DNA of 39,081 nt from Lentisphaeria bacterium UBA1791 (GTDB taxonomy: Bacteria > Verrucomicrobiota > Lentisphaeria > Victivallales > Victivallaceae), in the NCBI GenBank assembly GCA_002314455.1, contig DCFZ01000041.1, forward strand, positions 1-39,081. The letters run 5' to 3'. The position numbers were made by a program, and so were the translations under genes. Shown one piece after another: positions 8,878-16,673 of this stretch (position 1 is the stretch's first letter; each line of letters opens with the position of its first letter). Below the pieces are notes generated by a model. The model ran no database searches. It was given only the letters and a program-made list of their open reading frames with translations, and had not been told where the DNA came from.

Positions 8878-8912
8878 ACAAAATGACGGAATAAAACACC
8901 AAGGGGGAGCTG

Positions 8913-9209
8913 ATGGAAAAATTTGTCGCCGCCGCGTGGCGGGAACCGGCGGAAAAGTTCAAATCGCTGGGCCACCCGATCCGTTTGTGGATCGCGCAGG
9001 AACTGTTGACGGGGCCGCATTGCGTCGGCGAATTCGTCGATGCGACGCAGTTGGACTACTCGACCATTTCCCAGCACTTGACCGTCATGCGGCAAAATGG
9101 CATCATCGAAGCGGAAAAGCGCGGCAAGGAAGTCTATTACACACTTGTCTGCGGCTGCGTCCGGATTTTCCTGCAATGCGTGGCGGAACATCAAAAACCA
9201 AAAAAGTAA
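8913..9209 (+). CDS. ArsR/SmtB-family transcriptional regulator
   Basis: A 98-residue winged-helix regulator: KFKSLGHPIRLWIAQELL is the typical N-terminal helix pair, and LDYSTISQHLTVMRQNGIIEAEKRGKEVYYTL is the recognition helix plus wing. Cysteines are at 37, 80, 82 and 89. Cys37 lies where ArsR proteins often carry a sensing Cys; Cys80/82/89 lie in the last helix. In sulfide/persulfide-responsive members (SqrR, BigR) one Cys from each region forms the switch. A strong binding site (AAGGGGGAG) precedes the ATG. The gene lies 64 bases upstream of a persulfide-reductase-type gene with a similar promoter, so it is likely the repressor of that gene and of itself (inference). Confidence 0.88.
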   Translation: MEKFVAAAWREPAEKFKSLGHPIRLWIAQELLTGPHCVGEFVDATQLDYSTISQHLTVMRQNGIIEAEKRGKEVYYTLVCGCVRIFLQCVAEHQKPKK

Positions 9210-9214
9210 ATTTT

Positions 9215-9243
9215 TTGACGATCATTTTGTCGTTTTATAAAAT
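9215..9243 (+). promoter_or_regulatory. Promoter of the CoADR-like fusion gene
   Basis: TTGACG and TAAAAT are separated by 17 bases, about 30 bases upstream of the ATG. ACGA and TCGT arms, eight bases apart (9218-9233), form a weak inverted repeat between the two boxes that might bind the ArsR regulator. Confidence 0.55.
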
Positions 9244-9273
9244 GTAAAAATAAATCTTTTACGGAGGTCTCAA

Positions 9274-11649
9274 ATGAAAGTTGTCATCGTCGGCGGCGTT
9301 GCCGCGGGAGCAAGCGCGGCGGCAAGATTGCGCAGATTGGACGAAAATTGTGAGATATTGCTGTTGGAAAAGGGCGATTTCATCTCGTACGCCAACTGCG
9401 GATTGCCCTATCATCTGGGCAAGGTGATCGAAGACCGCGACGAACTTCTCGTCATGTCGCCGGAAAGATTTTCCGCGTGGCTCAATGTCAAAGTCAAGAC
9501 CCGGCACACCGTAACCGCCATCGACCGCGCAAAAAAACAACTTACTGCACAAACGCCGGATGGGGAAAAGGTTTTCTCATACGACAAGCTGCTGTTGGCG
9601 ACGGGCGCCACGCCGAATTTATCGGGGCACGATTCGCCGCGGATCTTGCCGCTCTGGACGATTTCCGATATGGACAAGGTCGTCGCCCGCCTTGACGGGG
9701 CGAAAAGCGTCGTCGTCGTCGGGGCGGGATTCGTCGGCTTGGAAGTCGCCGAAAATTTGCGCGAACGCGGCCTTGCCGTGACGATCATTCAGCGGGGAAA
9801 CCACGTTCTGCCGACGATGGATCCGGAAATGTCCGGCGCCTTGGCGGACGAACTCGCCGATCTCGGCATCGACCTCAAGCTGGGCGTGAGCGTCAACGAA
9901 TACCGCGAAAACGCCGATTCCATTTCCGTCATCTTGAGCGATCAATGCACCATTCAAGCGGATCTTGTGATCGAATCAATCGGGGTCAAGCCGAATTCCG
10001 AACTGGCGCAAAATGCGAAACTTGTCTGCGGTGCGCGCGGCCACATCATCGTCGACGAATTTCTGCAGACTTCCGATCCCGACATCTATGCCGCGGGCGA
10101 CGCCGTCGAAGTCGTCGACCCCGTTTTCGGCGGCAAGACCGCCATCGCGCTCGCCGGTCCCGCAAACAAGCAGGGGCGGATCGCCGCCGGCAATATGCTC
10201 GGCGGCAAAACGCCTTACCGGGGGAGTTTGGGCGCAAGCGTCGTCAAGATCGGCCATCTGACCGCCGCCGGAGTCGGGTACACCGAGGAACGGCTGAAAG
10301 CGCTCCAAAAAAATTACCGCAAGATCTATCTGCACCCGATGTCCAACGCCTCGTACTACCCTGATTCGGCGAGGATGACGATGAAGCTCATTTTTGGGAT
10401 GGACGGCACGATCTACGGCGCGCAGATCACCGGCGCAAAAGGCGTGGACAAGCGCATCGACACCATCGCGCAGGCGATGCGCCATCAGCTGAAAGCGCCG
10501 GAACTCGGCGAGCTTGAACTCGCCTATGCGCCGCCTTACAGTTCGGCGAAAGATCCCGTCAATTTCGCCGGATTCATCGCCGGAAACGTCCTTTCCGGCT
10601 TGAGCGACGTGGTCTACCCCGACACCATTCCCGCCGGCGCCGTCGTTCTCGACGTGCGCGAGCCGGAGGAAAATGAACTCGGCGCCATATCGGGCGCAAT
10701 CAACATCCCGCTCGGAAAATTGCGCACGCGTCTTGCCGAACTGGACAAGTCCAAAATCTACGTCACCTGCTGCCAGGTCGGCTTGCGCGGTTATCTCGCC
10801 GAGCGGATTTTAAAACAGCGCGGTTTTCGCGCCGCCAATCTTTCCGGCGGCTGGCTGACGTGGAAGGCATTTCACCATCGGTTAAAAGCCGTTGCCGCAA
10901 CCCAAGCGGCAGTTCCCGACGCCCCCGCCCCGGCGGCGGTTTTAAACGTGCGCGCCCTTCCCTGCCCGGGACCGGTGCTGAAATTGAAAAGCGCCATGCA
11001 GGACGCCCCGGCAGGTTTCACGCTCCACCTGATCGCGGCGCGCGCGTTCGAAGCCGACCTGCTGAACTGGGCAAAAGGCGCCGGTTGCGTGGTCGCCAAC
11101 ACGACCTGTCACGGCGACGATCTGGAAGCGGACGTCACCAAGGGGAACGCCCCCGCCGCCACGCCTTGCTCTCAAGTCGGGCAGTCGATCTCAATCGTCC
11201 TTTTCAGCAACGATCTCGACAAGGCGCTCGCCGCGATGATCCTCGCCAACGGCTTCGCCGCGTCGGGGGTGAAAGTCAACGTCTTTTTCACCTTTTGGGG
11301 GCTCTCGGTACTCCGTAAAAACCCCGCGCCCCGCATCAAAAAGAAGTTCGTTTCCAGAATGTTCGGCTGGATGTTGCCAAAGGGAGCGGAAAAACTCGCC
11401 CTTTCCAAGATGCACATGCTGGGCATCGGCAGTGCGATGATGCGCCGCGTGATGAAAGAACAGCGCGTCCTGACGCTGCCCGAATTGCTCGCGAGCGCCC
11501 GCGCCGCCGGAGTCCGTTTCATTGCCTGCGACATGGCGATGAACGTCATGGGAATCCGCCGCGAGGAATTGATCGAGATCGACGACGTCGCCGGCGTCGC
11601 GACGTTTGCGGAGCTTGCCAAAGCAGGACAAAACGCGCTTTTCATCTGA
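9274..11649 (+). CDS. CoADR-like persulfide reductase with rhodanese, TusA and DsrE domains
   Basis: A 791-residue cytoplasmic sulfur-transfer protein. Residues 1-445 are a pyridine nucleotide-disulfide oxidoreductase of the CoA-disulfide reductase type: FAD fold VVIVGGVAAGASAAARLRRL, active-site Cys42 in YANCGLPYHLG, NAD(P) fold VVVVGAGFVGLEVAENL, and the C-terminal dimer domain. Residues about 450-540 are a rhodanese with the active loop CQVGLR (Cys500). Residues about 555-625 are a TusA/SirA domain with the CPGP motif (Cys564). Residues about 637-791 are a DsrE/DsrF-like domain with Cys752 in FIACDMAMNVMGI. Such fusions reduce polysulfides or persulfides and pass sulfane sulfur between the four cysteines. 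The start is fixed by GGAGGT upstream. It follows an ArsR-type regulator that probably controls it. Confidence 0.93.
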   Translation: MKVVIVGGVAAGASAAARLRRLDENCEILLLEKGDFISYANCGLPYHLGKVIEDRDELLVMSPERFSAWLNVKVKTRHTVTAIDRAKKQLTAQTPDGEKVFSYDKLLLATGATPNLSGHDSPRILPLWTISDMDKVVARLDGAKSVVVVGAGFVGLEVAENLRERGLAVTIIQRGNHVLPTMDPEMSGALADELADLGIDLKLGVSVNEYRENADSISVILSDQCTIQADLVIESIGVKPNSELAQNAKLVCGARGHIIVDEFLQTSDPDIYAAGDAVEVVDPVFGGKTAIALAGPANKQGRIAAGNMLGGKTPYRGSLGASVVKIGHLTAAGVGYTEERLKALQKNYRKIYLHPMSNASYYPDSARMTMKLIFGMDGTIYGAQITGAKGVDKRIDTIAQAMRHQLKAPELGELELAYAPPYSSAKDPVNFAGFIAGNVLSGLSDVVYPDTIPAGAVVLDVREPEENELGAISGAINIPLGKLRTRLAELDKSKIYVTCCQVGLRGYLAERILKQRGFRAANLSGGWLTWKAFHHRLKAVAATQAAVPDAPAPAAVLNVRALPCPGPVLKLKSAMQDAPAGFTLHLIAARAFEADLLNWAKGAGCVVANTTCHGDDLEADVTKGNAPAATPCSQVGQSISIVLFSNDLDKALAAMILANGFAASGVKVNVFFTFWGLSVLRKNPAPRIKKKFVSRMFGWMLPKGAEKLALSKMHMLGIGSAMMRRVMKEQRVLTLPELLASARAAGVRFIACDMAMNVMGIRREELIEIDDVAGVATFAELAKAGQNALFI

Positions 11650-11679
11650 CGCAACTTCGGCGATTCCGATTTTCCGCAC

Positions 11680-11708
11680 TTGCTTTTTGGCGCCAGATGA
11701 ATTATCTT
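11680..11708 (+). promoter_or_regulatory. Promoter of the secreted MBL-fold gene
   Basis: TTGCTT and TATCTT are 17 bases apart. The -10 box lies just downstream of an in-frame ATG at 11697, showing that this ATG cannot be the start and supporting the ATG at 11733. Confidence 0.6.
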
Positions 11709-11732
11709 AAATCGCAGAAAGGGATCGAAAGT

Positions 11733-13148
11733 ATGCGCAAATTTTTAGGACTTCTTGCGGCGTTGCCGCTTTGGCTGACGGCATCCGGTTTATCCGGCGA
11801 CTGGGCGTTTTACGAAGCGCCCTTTGCGACGTGGGACGAAACCGACGTCGCCGCCATCACCGGCACGCCGGAAAAGCACGGCAAGGCATCCCGCCAGAGC
11901 GTCCGGCTCGCCGACGGCGTTTTCGTACGCGAAACGGCAAAGGGCAAAACCTCGTTGCTCGTCCATCGCTTTGAAGCGCCAAGCGACGGCACGCTTTTCT
12001 TGCGGTGCGGCGCCAATTGTTTTTTCATCGAAGCGGCGCTCAACGGCAAAAAGATCTGGGAATGCCGCACCTCGTACCCCCTTTCCTACCGGGGTGAAAA
12101 GGGGTCGCACATCCTCAAGCTCGACGTCAAAAAAGGAAGCAATCTCTTTGCCGTCAAATTTTTCGGAAGTTCCTGTGGCTTCGCCGACAAAAAAATACGC
12201 TTTTTCTTTGCCTGCGACGAATCGACGGAAGAGGAATACCTCGCACAACTCCCGACGAGCGAAAATTTTGCCGCCATCGGCAAAGATAACAATCAGCACC
12301 TCGCCGAATGCATCATCCGCAACGGCGTCGATCAGCTGACGGCGACCGCGTTTGCAGCGTTTGACCGCGAAGCCGCGCTTCCCGCCGCCAAGCTGGAAAC
12401 GCTCTACGCCAAGTATCCGGTTTTGGCATACTACGATCGCGCGATCGACAAATTACTGTACGAGATCCCCGCGACCAAAGTCGAACGCGGCATCGTCGTC
12501 TGGCATTTATACAACATGGGCTATGTCGTCAAAACGCCGGAATGCTGTTTCGGCATCGACTTGCATCACCGCCGCGCGGCGGAACTTGCGCCGCTGCTCG
12601 ATTTCATCCTCGTCACGCACAATCACAGCGACCATTACAATTTAGCGTTGCTTCAGGCGATGAGCCACGCAAAAAAGCCGGTCGTCAGCAATTTCTATCC
12701 CAGTCGCGGCTATCAGCGGCCGCCGCAAAAATTCGAAATCGCCGACGTGACGATCGAAACGGGGGAAACCGACCACAACGCGACGCTCAAAAAATTTATG
12801 TCAACTTACCGCATCACGTGCGGGCGCACGAGCGACGCACCGGTGCTTTATCACACGGGCGACAGCTGTGATTTCCGCCAGCTTCAGATGCCGTGCAAGG
12901 CGGATGTCTGGATCGTCCACCCGCAGGTGGGAATCCTTGTCCCCGAAGCGGCGAAGCATCTGCTGCCCAAGGAGATCTGGTTCTCGCACCTCCTGGAAAT
13001 GGGCCATTGCAAACCGAGCATCTACCGCCCGATCGACTGGATCACCTTTTATTGCGATCAGGCGGTGATCCAAAAGCAGAATCCGGAAATTTTCTGCCGC
13101 GCCCCGATGTGGGGTGAAAAGATCGTCGTCGAAAAGCACCGCCAATAG
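11733..13148 (+). CDS. Exported metallo-beta-lactamase-fold protein with N-terminal sugar-binding-like domain
   Basis: A 471-residue protein. The signal peptide is clear (MRKFLGLLAALPLWLTASG). Residues about 22-165 look like a beta-sandwich of the galactose-binding/GH2 N-terminal type (LLVHRFEAPSDGTLFLRCGAN, then ALNGKKIWE). Residues about 245-465 are a metallo-beta-lactamase fold of the UlaG-like type, with the metal motif T-H296-N-H298-S-D300-H301 and later candidate ligands in ETDHNATL and YHTGDSCD. UlaG-like enzymes open lactones, but export and the extra domain set this one apart; the substrate is unknown. It ends one base from the convergent GNAT gene. AAAGGG lies 9 bases before the chosen ATG. 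Confidence 0.8.
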   Translation: MRKFLGLLAALPLWLTASGLSGDWAFYEAPFATWDETDVAAITGTPEKHGKASRQSVRLADGVFVRETAKGKTSLLVHRFEAPSDGTLFLRCGANCFFIEAALNGKKIWECRTSYPLSYRGEKGSHILKLDVKKGSNLFAVKFFGSSCGFADKKIRFFFACDESTEEEYLAQLPTSENFAAIGKDNNQHLAECIIRNGVDQLTATAFAAFDREAALPAAKLETLYAKYPVLAYYDRAIDKLLYEIPATKVERGIVVWHLYNMGYVVKTPECCFGIDLHHRRAAELAPLLDFILVTHNHSDHYNLALLQAMSHAKKPVVSNFYPSRGYQRPPQKFEIADVTIETGETDHNATLKKFMSTYRITCGRTSDAPVLYHTGDSCDFRQLQMPCKADVWIVHPQVGILVPEAAKHLLPKEIWFSHLLEMGHCKPSIYRPIDWITFYCDQAVIQKQNPEIFCRAPMWGEKIVVEKHRQ

Positions 13149-13149
13149 A

Positions 13150-13944
13150 TCAATGAATCGGCGTATCGCAATACGCCGGATGCAACTGCATCTCGCGCTC
13201 CCCGCCGGGCGCGGTAAACGCCCAGCCGACGGTGTGACCATCCGGCAGGGCGACGCGCTCCAAAACGCCTGCCGCGCGATCATGCCGGATGGCGAGGTAC
13301 GCCGCTTCGTAGCTCGGGAAAGCCGATAATCCGAAATTTCTGCCCTCGTACGCCAAGGCAAATTTCAGCAACAGATCGATCTCGTGGCGGAAGCCGATCG
13401 TCCCGGGTAGCAGTTGCAGTTTTTCCGCCGGATGATAGTATTGACGGCAAAATTCGGCAAAACTTCGGGGCGAATCGCCGAGCGGACAATACAAGGGACC
13501 GTGATCCGTCCCCGGCAAAAGCGCGTGAAAGCCGTACTTGCGATAAGCGGGCGCAATGAATGCGCCGGCACTGCAGAACAAAGCGAGCGGCAACTCTTTT
13601 GCCGTCTGCAATTCCGAAAAACAGCGGTCGAGCAAAACGCGCCCGATCCCCTGATGCTGATGATCCTGGGCAGTGCGGAAGTTGCCGAAATTGCCGATCG
13701 CGTCAGCGTGTTTTCCCCACCCGTGCCAGACGCGGGAAACACAGCGCGTTTCATCCAGCGCGGCGAAGTAGGCGTCGCGGCATTCGGGGAAAGCCTCGCC
13801 CTGCAACCGGAAGCGCATCATCTGCGCGTAAGACGCTTCCGGCGGCTCGGCTTCTTCGACCCAGCAAAGCAACGCCTTTCCCGCCGCGGCGTCATCGGGC
13901 GCATTGACCGCCCCCGGATAAAAGGTATGGTAAGAGATCGCCAT
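13150..13944 (-). CDS. GNAT-family N-acetyltransferase
   Basis: A 264-residue protein with a GNAT fold in its N-terminal half. The acetyl-CoA-binding motif A is visible as HQHQGIGRVLLDRCFSEL (around residues 97-114), followed by a YRKYGFHAL motif B-like stretch. The C-terminal about 110 residues form an extension I do not recognise. The ATG at 13944 begins two bases after the stop of the upstream GH20 gene, with no clear binding site of its own, so translation is probably coupled. I reject the ATG five codons earlier, which lies inside the upstream gene. The pairing with a cytoplasmic N-acetylhexosaminidase suggests amino-sugar metabolism, but the substrate is not known. Confidence 0.85.
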   Translation of the reverse strand: MAISYHTFYPGAVNAPDDAAAGKALLCWVEEAEPPEASYAQMMRFRLQGEAFPECRDAYFAALDETRCVSRVWHGWGKHADAIGNFGNFRTAQDHQHQGIGRVLLDRCFSELQTAKELPLALFCSAGAFIAPAYRKYGFHALLPGTDHGPLYCPLGDSPRSFAEFCRQYYHPAEKLQLLPGTIGFRHEIDLLLKFALAYEGRNFGLSAFPSYEAAYLAIRHDRAAGVLERVALPDGHTVGWAFTAPGGEREMQLHPAYCDTPIH

Positions 13945-13946
13945 AA

Positions 13947-15794
13947 TCAGATGAACCAACCGCCCGTTGCCAGCATCCGGTAGCGGTATTCGGGCTGGTA
14001 GATCGTTTCCAGCGGGATCTCGAGTTCCTCGATGCGGTCGCGCTCGCCGTCGAGCAACTCGTCAATGCGCCGCGCCAGCTCCAGATAGCGTTCGCGCAAA
14101 CCGGCGAGGCGAATCTGCATCACTTCCAAGCCGTAGGACTTGTAACTGCGGAACCACTGCGCGCGGAAAGAATCGTTCAATCCCTCAAGGGCGTCGAGCA
14201 TTTCGGGTATCTCGCGCTCGCACAGCATTTCCAGATTGTCAAAATCGCGCTTCGCGTAGTTGCGCATCAGAATCATGCGAATCTCGATTTTCCGGACGAG
14301 CACGTTGAGAACATTCCACGCGTGATTAACCTGCCCCGCACGGTTGTCGTCGCGGTGACGCTCCGCCAATTCGCGCAACGCGCGGTATTGTTTCAACACG
14401 CGTTCCCAGTCGAACTTCCAGCAGTCGCGCCAGTAAATATTCATCAGGGGATCGTCCCACAGCAACGCCGGTGCGCTGACTTTGTCGGGCACGGGTTTAT
14501 CCTCGACCGGCATCTGAATGTCGCCGAGCGCGATCTGCACCGCGTAGTCGGCGCCGCAGACGGCTTCAAAGAGCGCCCGGGTCCGCTCGTCGTCGAAAGT
14601 ATCGTTGAAGGCGTAGTCGGCGACCCGCGCCATCGCGGCAAAGGCGGAATCAAATTCGCAATAGCCGCCGTCGTCACCCCACATCGCATAGACGATCTCG
14701 TTGACGCCGAGCTCCTTGCAGGCGTCGATACAGGGGCGCGTCGTCAGATCGGTGACACCGTAATCGCACCACAATTCGCCCCAAGTCCAGATGCCGGTCG
14801 CCATCAAAGGCATCTTTCCGTTGAGCTGTTGCGACTTTTTGAGCATCGTAAGATAAGTTTCCTTGTCGCGGTGGTAATAATCCCAGTAGCTCGTCTGCAC
14901 GTCGCGCGGAATCGCGGCACGGACGTCGGCGGGAACCTCGGTCGTCAGATTGTAGTACGTGCCGTCGGCACTTGCGAACTTGAAGTACATATCGTTCCAG
15001 ATGATCGGTTTCAACTGGAATTTTTTGCAGATGCCGCAAACCTTTTTCAGGTGTTCGTTAAAAATGTCGAAGCCGCGCTTGTAGCCATTTTGATCCATAT
15101 ACTTGCCGCGGCCGAGATCGTGGGTCTCGTCCATACCGAGGTGGATCCTTCGCGAATCGAGCGCGTCGCTCCAAAAAGAGATCATCTTTTCGAGCAATGC
15201 ATAGCTTTGATCGGAGGTCGTCAACAAAACGTTTTCCGTATCGCGGATGCTTTTGTAGGCACTCCACCGCAAGACCGGCTCGAGGTGGCCGAGCGCCTGG
15301 ATCGAAGCGATCATTTCGATGTGGAGCTTTTTGGCGTAGGCGTCGATCTCGCGGATCTCCTCGCGCGTATAGGCGCCGCGCATATAACCGAAATAAGGTT
15401 CGCCCGGCAGCTGGTAGGCGTCTTTGGTATAGAGCATCGCCAGATTGAAGCCCAACAGCGCGATGCGGCGCAGATAACGCTTGAAATATTCGACCGTCAC
15501 CACGCCGGTGCGCGAACAGTCGAGCAACACCGCGTGCGTCGTAAAGAAAATCTTTTCCTCGCCCTGCCGGTCGGCGAGCGCATAGGCGATGCCGCGCGCC
15601 GCAAAGCCCGCGTCGCCAAACGTGATGTGAAAAATGTTCGCTTCCTTTTTGACGGCAAGACGCGAAACATCTTCGCTTTTTTCAAAGACAAAATTGGCGG
15701 GACTTCCCTCAACAATCGGATATTCCTCGCCCAGCGTTTCCAGCAAGTCGTACAACTCCGCGGGCGTCGCCGCGCGATTCCAGCATAGTTTCAT
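13947..15794 (-). CDS. GH20 beta-N-acetylhexosaminidase (GcnA-like), cytoplasmic
   Basis: A 615-residue protein without signal peptide. It matches the GcnA type of glycoside hydrolase family 20: a TIM barrel with the substrate-assisted Asp-Glu pair at 222-223 in HLGMDETHDLGRG, preceded by LGFNLAMLYTKDAY (114-127) and IASIQALGHLEPVLRW (162-177). The C-terminal about 170 residues are helical (RALRELAERHRDD...), as in GcnA. These enzymes release terminal N-acetylglucosamine or galactosamine from short imported oligosaccharides by an oxazoline mechanism. It forms an operon with the downstream GNAT gene. GGGGTGA lies upstream of the ATG. Confidence 0.92.
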   Translation of the reverse strand: MKLCWNRAATPAELYDLLETLGEEYPIVEGSPANFVFEKSEDVSRLAVKKEANIFHITFGDAGFAARGIAYALADRQGEEKIFFTTHAVLLDCSRTGVVTVEYFKRYLRRIALLGFNLAMLYTKDAYQLPGEPYFGYMRGAYTREEIREIDAYAKKLHIEMIASIQALGHLEPVLRWSAYKSIRDTENVLLTTSDQSYALLEKMISFWSDALDSRRIHLGMDETHDLGRGKYMDQNGYKRGFDIFNEHLKKVCGICKKFQLKPIIWNDMYFKFASADGTYYNLTTEVPADVRAAIPRDVQTSYWDYYHRDKETYLTMLKKSQQLNGKMPLMATGIWTWGELWCDYGVTDLTTRPCIDACKELGVNEIVYAMWGDDGGYCEFDSAFAAMARVADYAFNDTFDDERTRALFEAVCGADYAVQIALGDIQMPVEDKPVPDKVSAPALLWDDPLMNIYWRDCWKFDWERVLKQYRALRELAERHRDDNRAGQVNHAWNVLNVLVRKIEIRMILMRNYAKRDFDNLEMLCEREIPEMLDALEGLNDSFRAQWFRSYKSYGLEVMQIRLAGLRERYLELARRIDELLDGERDRIEELEIPLETIYQPEYRYRMLATGGWFI

Positions 15795-15823
15795 ATTGTC
15801 ACCCCGGATTCAAGATTTCTTTT

Positions 15824-15851
15824 ACTATACTATATCTTCGCTGAAATGCAA
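15824..15851 (-). promoter_or_regulatory. Promoter of the GH20-GNAT operon
   Basis: On the minus strand TTGCAT and TATAGT are separated by 16 bases, about 30 bases before the GH20 start. From 15852 to about 16010 I see no other feature. Confidence 0.65.
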
Positions 15852-16012
15852 GCGTCCGTGCAGCTTTTTTGCCGGCACAAGATCACAATCGCGCCCCAAG
15901 GCTCCCGTCGGACTTGTCTGCGCTCCGTCACGGCAAGCGACAGATATTGAATTTACCCAAATGAGCTGATGCGCAAAGTTTTCGCCGATCACCGTCTTGC
16001 CCCCTTTACACG

Positions 16013-16120
16013 GCTTTTTTTTGACGTGCATAAAAATTTCGCCTTTTTTCCCTTTTTTTGACAAAATTTCAAAAATTTTCCACTTTTTTTCAAATTTTTT
16101 TATTTTTTTACAAAAAAAAA
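16013..16120. promoter_or_regulatory. Phased A/T tracts (probable curved DNA/UP region) upstream of mraZ
   Basis: About ten homopolymeric A or T tracts of 5 to 9 bases have centres near 16018, 16035, 16046, 16056, 16066, 16075, 16087, 16096, 16106 and 16116, mostly ten bases apart, and run straight into the -35 box of mraZ. Phased tracts bend DNA and can bind RNA polymerase alpha subunits or nucleoid proteins. This is striking in a GC-rich genome. Confidence 0.6.
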
Positions 16121-16121
16121 C

Positions 16122-16150
16122 TTGCAAAAAGTGGCAAGAAGCCGTATAAT
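16122..16150 (+). promoter_or_regulatory. Promoter of the mraZ cluster
   Basis: TTGCAA and a perfect TATAAT are separated by 17 bases. The four MraZ-type boxes begin at the next base. Confidence 0.82.
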
Positions 16151-16190
16151 AGGAGCAGATAGGAGTAAAAAGGGGCAAAAAGGGATAAGA
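16151..16190 (+). promoter_or_regulatory. Four 10-bp MraZ-type boxes
   Basis: Four head-to-tail 10-mers begin at 16151, 16161, 16171 and 16181: AGGAGCAGAT, AGGAGTAAAA, AGGGGCAAAA, AGGGATAAGA. MraZ is a DNA-binding ring-forming protein known to recognise G-rich direct repeats with about 10-bp spacing upstream of its own gene. The array covers the expected transcription start and leader, so autorepression is likely. The last box also supplies the ribosome binding site. Confidence 0.7.
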
Positions 16191-16193
16191 AAG

Positions 16194-16673
16194 ATGGAAT
16201 GCTTTTACGGCGAATTCGTGCATGCGCTCGACGCGCAATGCCGGATATCCCTGCCCAGCGACTGGCGGCAAAAGGAGGGGGAAACGGAAATGATCCTCGC
16301 TCCGACGACCGACCGCGCGCTGGTCTTGTTGCCTCCTGCCCTCCTCGACGATTTCTTTGAAAGAATGCGCCACGCTTCGATCACCAACACCAAGATCCAG
16401 CGGGCGCTCGCCAATTTCGGCAGACTCTGCAAAAAGTGCCGTTGCGACCGGCAGGGGCGGATCGCGCTCGACCGCGACCGGCTCAATGCGATCGGCGTTG
16501 AAAATCAGGTCAAATTGAGCGGCGCCGTAACGCACATCCGCTTGAGCGCGCCGGGAAGCACCGACAACTTCGATCAGGACGACATCGCCAATGCGCTGGG
16601 CGCGCTCGATGAAGTCAACCAGTCGCTCGGGCTGGATCAGGCATTGAAAAATGCGTTGGGAGGCAAGGCGTAA
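16194..16673 (+). CDS. mraZ: Transcriptional regulator MraZ
   Basis: A 159-residue protein with two AbrB-like halves, each starting with the typical fold: GEFVHALDAQCRISLPSDWR (first) and LCKKCRCDRQGRIALDRDRLNAIGVENQVKLSGAVTHIRL (second). MraZ is the conserved first gene of the division and cell-wall (dcw) cluster and represses it by binding promoter-proximal repeats. The C-terminal about 25 residues, rich in Asp, Asn and Leu, are an extension. An upstream in-frame ATG-less segment and TTG at 16122 are rejected because they overlap the promoter; AGGGATAAG precedes the chosen ATG. The stop codon overlaps the rsmH start. Confidence 0.93.
   Translation: MECFYGEFVHALDAQCRISLPSDWRQKEGETEMILAPTTDRALVLLPPALLDDFFERMRHASITNTKIQRALANFGRLCKKCRCDRQGRIALDRDRLNAIGVENQVKLSGAVTHIRLSAPGSTDNFDQDDIANALGALDEVNQSLGLDQALKNALGGKA

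Noticed and set aside
16151..16190. CRISPR-like short repeats
   Set aside because: The units are 10 bases with no spacers, directly behind a -10 box of mraZ; they fit MraZ sites.
15825..16535. 236-residue minus-strand ORF across the mraZ promoter
   Set aside because: It overlaps the mraZ promoter and coding region and has poly-Lys/Phe runs from the A/T tracts.
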